Shown: positions 1 through 10,600 of the stretch, one piece after another
Position numbering within the stretch: the first letter of the stretch is position 1
Layout of the letters: the number at the start of each line of letters is the position of its first letter
Assembly (NCBI GenBank): GCA_964200075.2
Contig: CAXNAA020000488.1
Span: 1 to 20,849 of the forward strand
From: Sphacelaria rigidula
Taxonomy: Eukaryota; Phaeophyceae; Sphacelariales
DNA length: 20,849 nucleotides
Direction of reading: 5' to 3'
Position numbers and translations under genes: made by a program
Notes under the pieces: generated by a model
Databases searched by the model: none
Seen by the model: the letters and a program-made list of their open reading frames with translations, nothing else
What the model was told of the DNA's origin: nothing

Positions 1-63
1 TTTTTGTGTGACCTCCCCTTTACCCCCACGCCCCTCGCCGCGTGTTCGCCCGCGCGGGGGGGT

Positions 64-100
<37 letters not shown>

Positions 101-519
101 GCACATGCGTTTATGGTGTTCGTAATGTGGCGTCTCGCGCTGTGCCGGTTGTGCTTTCGCAGAGCTCAACGTGGGTTGCACGAACGGAAATGGGCAACGT
201 TGAAGTGGACAAGTGAGGGGAGGGGGACGTTCATCCACGACGCTACACAGGTGCAATACCCTGAGCTCGGCTTACGGTTGAAGAGCTGACAAGTAGCGAC
301 ACCAAAAACAACACTAGCATGAAAAACGTGATTTGGCCACTTGTATGTAGCAGGTCAGTGTGTACACCGTTCTCGGACTTGATTCAAGCCAACACCAACG
401 TGATACAAGGACGTGGAAAGGTGCAACACTCAGCAGGTCGCACCTGGTGATACCAGCAACGCACTTGAAACAACAGGGCGCCACTCAAAACCCGGCTGTG
501 CGCACCACATGCACCTCAC
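1..519 (-). other. Intron of UFD2, incomplete at left edge
   Basis: The stretch begins at the GT donor of exon O (519-518). No U-box-like reading was found on the minus strand. It contains the long G run at 56-99 and otherwise nothing I can identify. Confidence 0.7.
56..99. repeat. Poly-G tract (7 G, T, 36 G)
   Basis: Bases 56-62 and 64-99 are G, interrupted by one T at 63. On the gene's strand this is a poly-C run in the intron after exon O. Such a run can form G-quadruplex structures and is prone to length error in sequencing, so its exact length should be treated with caution. Confidence 0.9.
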
Positions 520-761
520 CTGCAAAGTTGGTCCATGTGAGCAAGGTCAGCGGGCGGCAAAAGCTTCAATCGCCTCATGGTGGCAGTGGCCTTGGGTAGC
601 AAATCTTCCTGATAGTATCCCGACGTGGCCAACGCTAGGTGAAAGCCCTGTTGAGTGGAGAACTGTGAGATCGTGGTGCAGATGTCCCTCAGCATGTCCT
701 TGGGTCGGAAGTTATAGCTCTCCGGGTTATCCACTTTGATCTCCAGTCCCTTCGAACCGAT
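520..761 (-). CDS. UFD2: UFD2 exon O (last exon in window)
   Basis: This 242-nt exon follows CCGCGCAG (764-762) and ends TTTGCAG|GTGAGG, leaving two bases. Joined to exon N it reads LKQL|IGSKGLEIKVDNPESYNF, then RPKDMLRDICTTI and YYQEDLLPKATATMRRL. This matches 'LvGpk...LkV.nPekY.F.Pk.lL..i..iy..l' and the 'sY...lF..a...l.r.' helix just ahead of the U-box. The U-box exon itself is not in the window. Confidence 0.95.
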
Positions 762-1638
762 CTGCGCGGGGTACGAACCGAACAACAGCCATGCCACAAC
801 GACGGTAGAAATTTGTCGACATGAATCTCTCAGCGTCGTGCATTCCACGCCCCTCGCTTCACAGTGGCGCATGTTTTCGAGCGAGGTGTGGCGGCGCATA
901 CCATTACGTGCGTACGTGATGTAATTATTTCAGTGTTCTCATAGAAACGTTTGCATAGCAAGAGTGAAACAAATACAACGGTGTCATCGTAGCTCACCGT
1001 GGCATGATTTCCCACGTATCGCGCTCATTCCCCGGCTAAATTTTCAACGTGCTGTCTGCCGATCTCTCAAGTGAAATTCAAACATATCACGGGTTGGAAC
1101 AAATTCAGCTCCTCGCGACTCACCAATTGCTTCAACACGCACAGCAGCATCTCTGCTAATCGAGGCAACAGCTCGTCCCTCAAGAAAGGTTTCTGGATAT
1201 CCGGGTCTGACGTGAGGTAGGCTACCATGTTGAGTGTCTCGTTGCAGAGGCTGAGGTTAGACTTAAGCCCCCGTTCGGTCTCTTGCAACCTGGGAACATA
1301 AAAGGTCAACGAAAGCAAACACATTAATAAAAAACGTGAAGAGCAACTGTATAGGCTCACGATATAAATAGCGCGGGCAAAATGACGAGGGGAAAGCTCA
1401 AGGCCACTACAGTAGTGGGCAGTCTAACTATTGTGGGGCGTTTGGGGGTTTTCCTCGCGTACTACTCTTCGATAGAACTCGAAATTGCTAGCGTCGGTAG
1501 ATATTGATACAATAAATCACACCCTGGACAATACAAGATGTTTTCAAGATATATTGGTCGATCATATTGGAACTTTGCGATATATTGCCGGCGTAATATA
1601 TATTGGTACCCTTGGACTGCACACGTATTGCGTGCCCA

Positions 1639-1670
<32 letters not shown>

Positions 1671-4600
1671 TGATGTCGTGGGACTGCATACATATTGCCC
1701 GCCCAATATATATATTGGTATCGTGGTATTGAACGCATATTGTCCCATCAATATATATTGGGGCAGTGTGGGCGACGGCATATTGCACGACCAATATATA
1801 TTAGGGTCGCATTGGTGAGGATATGTTGACCGGTCAAGATATATTGGATATTATAAGTATGGTGTACGCTTTGAGAAAGATCCAGACGCGATGGATGCCG
1901 GAGCCCGTGCAGATTGGGAAAAGCTTCAAAGGGAGCCGCAGAAGTCCGCGTGCATCGCTACGGAGAGCTGTCGAATGCGTTTGCTGTTGTCGGTGTCTTC
2001 ACATTAAAAACCGTTCCGATATCTGCGTGGTACAATTCGTACTGGGCATTTGATGCGGACGCCCATCGTGGTCCTCACATTACGGAGAGCTGTCGAATGC
2101 GTTTGATATATATATATATATACAATTTGTATATATATATATATACATATCGGCCAGAAAATATGGTGATGGAAGAGGCGATCCGGTATATATATGCCTT
2201 CTGATATCTATCTGGCCACCGGTGCAGGGCCGCCCATCCTTTTCACAGTGTATGTTTTTTTTATAATATATCTTGGCTAAACATCACGACGACAGAAAAC
2301 GCGGGTCGATATGCGCCTGTTGGTACCCCTGTAGTCACCGGTGCTGTGTTGCTTATACCCTGTGCAATACAATATGTTCCAATATGATACCAATACTTTG
2401 TAGTGGAGACAGCGCAAATATTGTCCTCTCAATATATGTTGTGTTGATATGTCCTCGGAGACATTGAAGCAACATATATTTCTCGTGTCATGATCGTGAA
2501 GTAACGCATGACAATATATATTGGACATGCATTTGCCCCGGGAACAAAACATCCAATATTCATATATATGTTCATGTATCATTTCACTTTTTTCACCACT
2601 TTAGCCGAGTTTCCTCAGGCGGCAAGGCATCTCATCACGCGCTTTCTTTTGCTGTGCCCGAAGGAGGTGCAGCGGTACAATACCTTTCAGGTTTGAGTGT
2701 CATCTGATAGCTGTGGCGCGTGTTCTGGCCATCGAAAGTCGCCCACACTGGCTCTTTTTCGCGGGGTGTCGATCCCGAACCACAAAGGCCTCATCATGGA
2801 AAACTTCGAACAGGAACCCGAACCACAAAAGCCTGTTCACAGCGGGGTATTTCTTTGCGTTCTCGTTGATTCGGGAGTAAGAAGACAGCGGTTGTGTAGC
2901 GAATGTCACCAGAACATGAAAGCAAAGCAGTTGAAAACAACTGAGCATTGCCTTCGCCTTAGTCACCAGCAAAACCAACACCGTGTAAGGAGCCGTTGGC
3001 GAGTTGAACAAGGCACACACGTGAGCAAACGTCCTCACTGTGGGTCAGCTATCCTCGACAAGCACAGGGGGGCGACGAAATCCCTGTGGTCATGCAACAC
3101 GTCACAGAGAATTCCCTAAAAGGATGCACCTGTGTGAAGTACCGGCGCAGGAATGTCCTTGTGACAGGGATGACAGATGTGTCTTTGTGACAAGGATGCA
3201 TCCCTGCACAACTACTTCACCGAGGGGGCTTGAAGAAATGTACGTGAACAATGGTTGGTGCTATGAAGATGCCACCAACCCTAACGCTAACTTTAGCACC
3301 AACATCGACCAAGGCATACCGCGAACTCTCGGGCAAGGGGGGTGCAGTTTCGTAGCGAAAGCGTGCGTTGCGAGAACTCAAGTCGACGCCTTTGAGCCGA
3401 TTTTGGACCAAAACACGTTCTGGACAACCTGGTTCTACTGCTCACCACTGCTCACCTGCCCCAAATCATGATTTTTCTCAGACCTTCGAGTACCAATCGT
3501 TGTTTGTGTACATTTCGTTAGGTCTACCAGTGTAGCACTACAGGCGAATGCATATATGCATGCGCAGATGCATAAACCTAGACATGTTGAGAGGCTGGAC
3601 GGCCGACGCGGTAGCAAACTGGCACCGGTGGTTCACCACTTTTGCCGAGTTTCCTCTGCCAGCAAGGCATTTTTCCCCACGCTTTCTTATGCAGCACACT
3701 GAAAAGGCATACGAAGTATATTTTATACTTTCAACTTGCGTCACCCCCGGGAGGCCCGTACCAACCTCCCGAAGGGGAACCTTGTATATATATTTATGTT
3801 GTGCATGCCGGCCTGTATGTATTGAAGTGTCCATATATATATATATATTGGGTCGAAGCGATGCCTAACATATTGTTACCATAATATATGTTGAACGCAA
3901 ACCATGCAAAAGTGTTGTTTTTCCAATATATATTGCGCACGCTCATCGCATAGCTATTGTGCAGTTAATATATATTGAACACGCTCGCAGAGGTATATCT
4001 TGAGCGTTTTCGGCATGTGGTGATACATTTTTCAATGGCGCCCGCGAAAATAGAATTGCCCACCGTACTAATTCCAATACATTCTCCAATCTACGTGTTG
4101 AAAATCAATATATATATATATATATATTGCTACACCATTATGTATTGTGACCGTCCGTTCCCTCGTGTATTGTCCGCCAATATATATTGGACGCATTGAC
4201 GCACGACATATTGGGGCGGCAATATATATTGGCGCTTCGGGTGTTGAGTATATTGAAACGTCAATATCTATTGACCTCGTGTGGCAGCCAATATATTAGT
4301 CGACAAATATATATATTAGTGACTTATCGCACCAACGTACTACTCGACCAATACATATCGAGGTGACGCGTGTCGTGATATATCGTTCGGTCTATATATA
4401 TATATATATATATATATATTACATGTCGCGAGCCTTGACATATTGATGGCACAAGATATATATATATATATATATATTGACTCTCTCTCGTGCCATCATA
4501 TTGCTCGCCCAATATATACTGACCACCCGACGCGTCGACATATTGCGCGGCAATATATGTTACATATTTTATTGTCCAGGGTGTGCAATAAATAGGTCAT

Positions 4601-7600
4601 CTTTGAAACACAGTGCCCAAGTCAGTGTTGGTTGGTGTTATCGGGCGATACAAGTAAATACCCCTTCATCAGGAGGGTATTATTGATCGTGAGACTCAAT
4701 TTTTCTGCTCTAGTGCAGTGAGAAGGTAGACTTTCAAAAACCAAATTGCACATTTCTTCACAAGTATGACCGGGACAGGCTCGATCGGCCAAAAATAACG
4801 AAGAGTAAAAATCTGGCCTGAAACGTGGCAGGACCCCCGATGACCGGTCAGCCCGTAAGTCACTCAATATTGAGTATAGATTATATTATTTTCTTGAAAT
4901 GTGGAGCAGATACAAATATCCTCAGATCCCCAGTGTGATAAGCGGTGGCGAGCGAAAAGAGTCGAAGAAAATTCGCCAATTACGAAAAAATCACAAAACC
5001 CCACAAAATGAATGGTTAGACCGCCCACTACTGTAGCGCACGACCCGTTTTCAGAGAGGCCAAGGTCGTCACAAAGGTTCGAGTCCTACACCCAAGCACG
5101 GTGAGATCTGAGCTTCGCGAAATCACCCCCACGCGATATCCACAGTCATTGCAGCCCTCTGTCCATGAGCAGACAACCAACATGAATCATGAGTTCGAGA
5201 TTCGTCGCTCCTCAAACCAAAGTGGCTGTCACTGCGAGAACAAGTATATTGTATCTATTTTCTATGCATCGCCCGCCGCCATACGAATATATTTTGTGTC
5301 TAGAAACGCCGGGCTTTCGTGTACATGCCAGACCTTTCCGTGACCTCGTTTCTCTCCGTCTCTGACATGGCCCCCCACTGTGCTGGGTCTCTCATCTGCA
5401 GCTGCACGGTCCTAACCTCGGGCAGCTTCTCCATGACCGAGGCTACCAGAGAGTTGCTCTCGTTCATCAGGCCGTTGGCAAACCGAACAAACTTGTTCAC
5501 ATCTTGAGAAATACGGCGGAACGTCGACCTGGCACATGGCACAAACCCGTGGGGGTATAGGGGGGCGAGGGGATTACCCCCATATTTACCTCATGGGGTA
5601 CATGATATTCCCAACACTGCGAAATACATCATTGCGGTGTGCTCATTAGATCAGAAAAAAAACTGAATCCTGGGTGAGTTATTACCATTAAACCTACTTG
5701 AGGTGGAGCATCATGCGGCACGCCTGGGTTCCACATGTTTTCTCCCACACCACTACCACAACTGACATCAAGATGTAGAAATGCAACCCCGGTGGCAACT
5801 ACAGGATTGATACATAAAACATAGGCACGATACCCTGCAGCTCGACAAAGGTACACATTAACGTCACAGTACAACAGCAGAATGCTGGCGTAGGCGATGT
5901 GGAAAGCACAAACTAACAATTGAACCAAACCACCAGTCAACTCAGCGCTGACTAGTGGTTCGGTGGTTGGTTTGTACTTCCGGCGACAGCTGAATGCGGA
6001 TTCATTCCCCAACCCGCGGAGCCGGAAGGCCTCCCGTCTTTCACCGGTTTTGATCTGCTCAATCCCTTGTTTCCCACATAACTCGATGAGGGGGTTAGCT
6101 TTCTTGCAATCCTGACACTGAGGGTGGTTCAGTGGACAATTTGGTGCTTGAGATAAGCGGTAGAGGCAAGGTTTGTAAAATAGCCAAATGGTTGGCTGAA
6201 GCAAAGACTTGCGACGAGCACCGTGTCACTGCAAGAGTGCCAAGACACACAGCCGGTGCAATCCTTTTCGTAGTGGCCGTTTGAGGTTTCTGCGGGATGC
6301 GGCATTCCACGAAAAATGCTCACAGACATTGGTATCTACTCCGGAAATTCCGAAGTACTTCACACCAACCACCGCGTACGCCTACGGCGAAACATCAGTA
6401 TTCAGAACAAAAAGCACATGCAGACCATCTCACATGGCCGGTGCGGACGCTGATCGACGCTGAATATTATTACTCACACAATCCGACGAGATGAAATACA
6501 TAGGCAGGAACCAAGGCCCTACTGATACCCCTAGCACCAGGGTGGTTAGGTTCATAATTGAGTGAAAACTGTCACGAGATACCCTCAAGACTAGATCAAC
6601 ACCAAAGATATTTCCACGAGACTCCCGAGATATTTTCAAGACTCACGAGATTGACAAATATGACAAAAAGAATCAGAAGACAAAGTACACAAAAAAAAAC
6701 ACAAGTCACCTGTGTTCCGGACTCCTCCAGAGGTATTTGAGAACAGCGGCAATGTAAAAGCGATGCCGGAGCTTGTCGTAAAACCTGGTGGACGACCAAT
6801 TGACACAGCAACAACAGCGACAAGAGTGGGTTTTTTTTTTTGGGATCGCTGCACGTGTCTACAGACTAGTAACACGCGCAAAATCTCTTACAACACTCCG
6901 CGACTCAGCGAGAATCTGGACATATGTAGACTGCGTGTGGATCACAGGTTTGAAGCCTTGATGAAATCGATCACACGTCCAGCGCGTCAGGCGGTTGGAA
7001 CACAAGCAGATGCTCTACCGGAACCAGTCGCTTACACATGTCGGATGCTCGGATGCCACCCGAAAAATGGCGAGCTTTACCCTTCAGTCGCGAAGGGGAT
7101 CAATTAGCGAAATGGACATGATTGGTGACATGATCCATCAATCGTCGATGGCGGCAAGCCATTTTTTGGCGGTCTTGGGATGAACGCTCATTTCGAGTGA
7201 AATCGCCGGCTACAGTAGACCCCGGGTACTTCTCATCCCGACCGTTTTCAGTTTTGTACCCACGTCCACGTGCTCTGCCTTCATTTCTCCAACGTCATAT
7301 CCGTTATTTCGTTCACAACCACAATCTGAAGACAGCAGTTCCCACTCAGCCGATATCATGCCTGTTGCCCAAGAGAAAATCCCACGTACATCACTTCGCT
7401 GACAGTCAAGCGCACTGCAAACATCACGTGCGATGCATGTCGCCGCTGTAAAATGGCAGTAGTGCCAACAACAGGCATGCGCCGCATCTTACCCAGTGTG
7501 CTCAACATCTCCGTACAGGAGAAGTAGCGAAGGCGCTAGGTGCTCCTGCGCCAGAGGATGGGTGTACAGCAGGCCCGTGTGTGCCTCCACGCCCAAATGG

Positions 7601-10600
7601 TTACCTGCGCAACCACATCACAAAATATAGTGATATCATCATCCCATGTGACCATCGCGTAGTCATATAAAAGGCGTGACGCATGGGAATCGAATCAAAC
7701 GAAGATTGGGGGGGTTCCATTTGACCAGAGTGAGTAATGCACGTTGTCGCGCCGTCGCGCCGTCGGGCCAAGGGGAGGGGCTGAGCTGGATCGCATAAAC
7801 GGGAGTGTTTGGTCAACTGGACTGCGGTACCAGGTCATCAGGCGAGCGGTGTAAAAGAAGCTCAGGCAAGCAAATCAATGCATGAGTGTTCAATGCCATT
7901 ACCATCACTTGATGTCATTAACATGGATATCATCACCATGACTATCGACAGTGCATGATTTAGAAGGCTCAATATAGCACAATAGAAAACGCTGACGAAG
8001 TCGAATCTATCGCGGGTCAGGGAAGTGCATCGAGATGAGGTTTACTCGGCATGAACTGCCCAGAGGAACACTGACGACACACCAATCGCTTACCGGGGTT
8101 GAAGTCCTCTGTGCGCTCTGAACGAGGCAAAAAGGCCGAGTAGAGCACGTCACCCAGCGACGCCCGCAGGTGGGGAGACTTCACCAATGAAGGGTGGGCT
8201 AAAAAGAAAACAACCTGAATTTCGACCGCGTAGATAGAAAATAATAAATAAACACAGAGAAAGACGTCTTTCAATTGTGACAAGACTTACACTACATGTA
8301 CACTCCACTACTCTTCTCTCCTAAAATTATGGCTGTGGATCCAAGAGGATTTCTTCCTCTGACATGGCTTCCTCTGACATGGGTTCACCACCTTCGACGG
8401 CGTTACATGGTGCTTTGACAAGTAAATGCATGTGCATGTCACGCAGAAGTGCATATGGTGCTAATACTAGTCTGAATTGCAAACAACGAAGCTGCGCAAT
8501 GTTAGCGTGTAAGCGTCTCGATTACGGGCCACGAGAAAAGAAGGGCCGGCAACCTCCAAAGAAGAAAATTTGAAGGGGTGTTACGAAAAAGCACGGGATA
8601 CCATTTGCTCACCAAGGTCATGAGTGGGTAGAGTTCCACTTTGGAGAGCGTGGATGGGTTGAACCTTGTTAGGAACAAGATCAGCTCGAGGATATCGTTC
8701 ATCAGATGCTCGGGGATCTGCCACACGGGGGAGTTCTGATCGGGGAGCAATGAAACAGCGACGGGGATCGGGGAAGAGGAGGGAGGGCCTGGATGTTCGT
8801 CCTGAAACGTTTTCAGGCATGGTCACGACGTCCCGCGCGTGCTAATCGACAATGCAAAAGCAAAACAAGGGGAAAAACAGAAGAACAGAACCAATCAACA
8901 CCATGAAAAAAAAGAGTAGCAAGGAAAGGGTGTGTAAACGAAGGGTCGATTGCCCGTCGCGTCCACGCAGAAACAAAATACAGCACTTGTTTTCCTGACG
9001 TGACCCAGACGTGATGGGGGCACGTCTCCTTCGCTTGTGTGTGTTTCAATGGCAAATTCTTGATCTCCTCTCACCTCAAACTTATCTCGAAAAATTGGCA
9101 AATTTCAGGACCCAGCGACAAAGTGCTGCACTGAGGCCGCTTCTCAAAGACTGAAATAAATCTCTGAAAACTACCCTTTTGAACCTTTCATCACGGATTA
9201 TTGACGAAATACGGGCCTTGGCGGATTTGGACTCCTCGGAAGGATTTGCTACATGTTTCACGAGGATTATAGCGCACTTTTCCGATTGTTTGTACGCCCA
9301 GTTTCACTCTTGACCGGATCCTGATTTTTTTCAGTCGCCCCCAAAATCATCCAGTTGTCGGGGGAAAGACCTACTTTCTCCCGACAATTCAAATTCGAAA
9401 AAATCAGGATCCGGTCAAGAGTGAAACTGGGCGTGCAAACAATCGGAAAAGTGCGCTAGAATCCTCGTGAAACATGTAGCAAGTCTTTCCGAGGAGACCA
9501 AATCCGCCAAGGCCCGTATTCCGTCAATAGTCCGTGATGAAAGGATCAAAAGGGCAGTTCTCAGAGATTCTTTTCAGTCTATAAGAATCGGCCTCAGAAT
9601 AAAAAGAGTTCTTGCAACATAACCCACCTCTGAAAGACCTCCGACGCCATTAGAGCCGCTCTCATGCTCCGACGAGTCTACTGGAACCCCCGCCTCTCGA
9701 GAGACGAACTCCGTAAGCCACGACCCCGCTCGTACCATAAACAGCAGGGTATCATACAGGACATCAGAATCCTGACATCGAGCATCATATTCATCAAAAG
9801 AAGAGGGTTAGAGCTAGAGAGAAGACCAGCGTTCCGGGAAAGCGTTGTTTTTGTCATAGCTCCGTCACATGAGGCAATGGGAGGGCACCAGCAGGTACGC
9901 GCACAGCACGTCCACTTTCCCGCTCTGCCAACAGCAACAAGACTTCCGGGAAATGTTGCACCGTAACAATGCCAGAGTTGGCAAGAACTCACCAAGATCA
10001 CTATCTCGGCCGCCAGCTTCTGCGTGACGAGAGAGTTGTATTGTTGCTCCACCATCGGGTTGGCATTAGGGCCCCCCATGTCCCCCATTGAGCGCTGGAC
10101 ATGCGCCAGATGTTGGTGAAGACGTTCATGCCTCCCCATCACCTGTGGTACGTCAACACAGCAATAAGCAATGCGTCATGACACTGAGGGGCGTTACCGC
10201 ATATCTCAAAACACACGGATCTCTCGAAGACCCGCGGATCAGTAGCCCTTGCAAAACCGCCGATCTCCGGTATGTTCACTAGAACCGTAGACTAGTTGTG
10301 AGTCATGGATGATGGATGAAGCACAGCCCGCCCGCCCACCCTCTCAGTTCATTTCACCCAACTTGACTTGACCCTCCCCGAAGCTCTGCTTGGAACTAGG
10401 ACTTTCTGGTATTTGCAAGCGAGGAGCACCGAAAGAAATAATCAAGCACTACAGTAAACGGTGAGAGTCTGAGCTTCCCGTTTTATCATCTATCGATCCC
10501 ACGATTCATTCACCTATCGCGTAAAGAGCTATCGGGGATGTATTGAAAGGAACCCTTGGCGAACTCTCAGAAAAAAACCTGTGCAAAGCTTTCCCTCCCA

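Larger units (their letters stand above)
1518..4585. mobile_element. DNA transposon with 16-bp TIRs and 8-bp TSD, probably non-autonomous hAT-like
   Basis: The left terminus 1518-1533 (CACACCCTGGACAATA) is repeated as a perfect inverted copy at 4570-4585. Immediately outside both ends is the same 8-mer in direct orientation, CAATAAAT (1510-1517 and 4586-4593), as expected for a target site duplication. Eight-base duplications are typical of hAT and a few other superfamilies, and CAA-TA-AAT fits the nnnTAnnn pattern described for Buster-type hAT elements. The interior has stem-loop arrays near both ends and no reading frame I recognise as a transposase, so it is probably non-autonomous or decayed. 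It lies wholly inside the intron between UFD2 exons M and N. Superfamily assignment is inference. Confidence 0.85.

Noticed and set aside
5083-5097. tRNA T-arm-like GGTTCGAGTCC
   Set aside because: The flanking bases give only about three stem pairs, and no D-arm, anticodon arm or acceptor stem could be built upstream.
8181-8202. Alternative acceptor TTTTTAG|CCC for exon J
   Set aside because: It would shift phase relative to exon I and remove the conserved VVFFLA residues; CAG at 8217-8215 keeps both.
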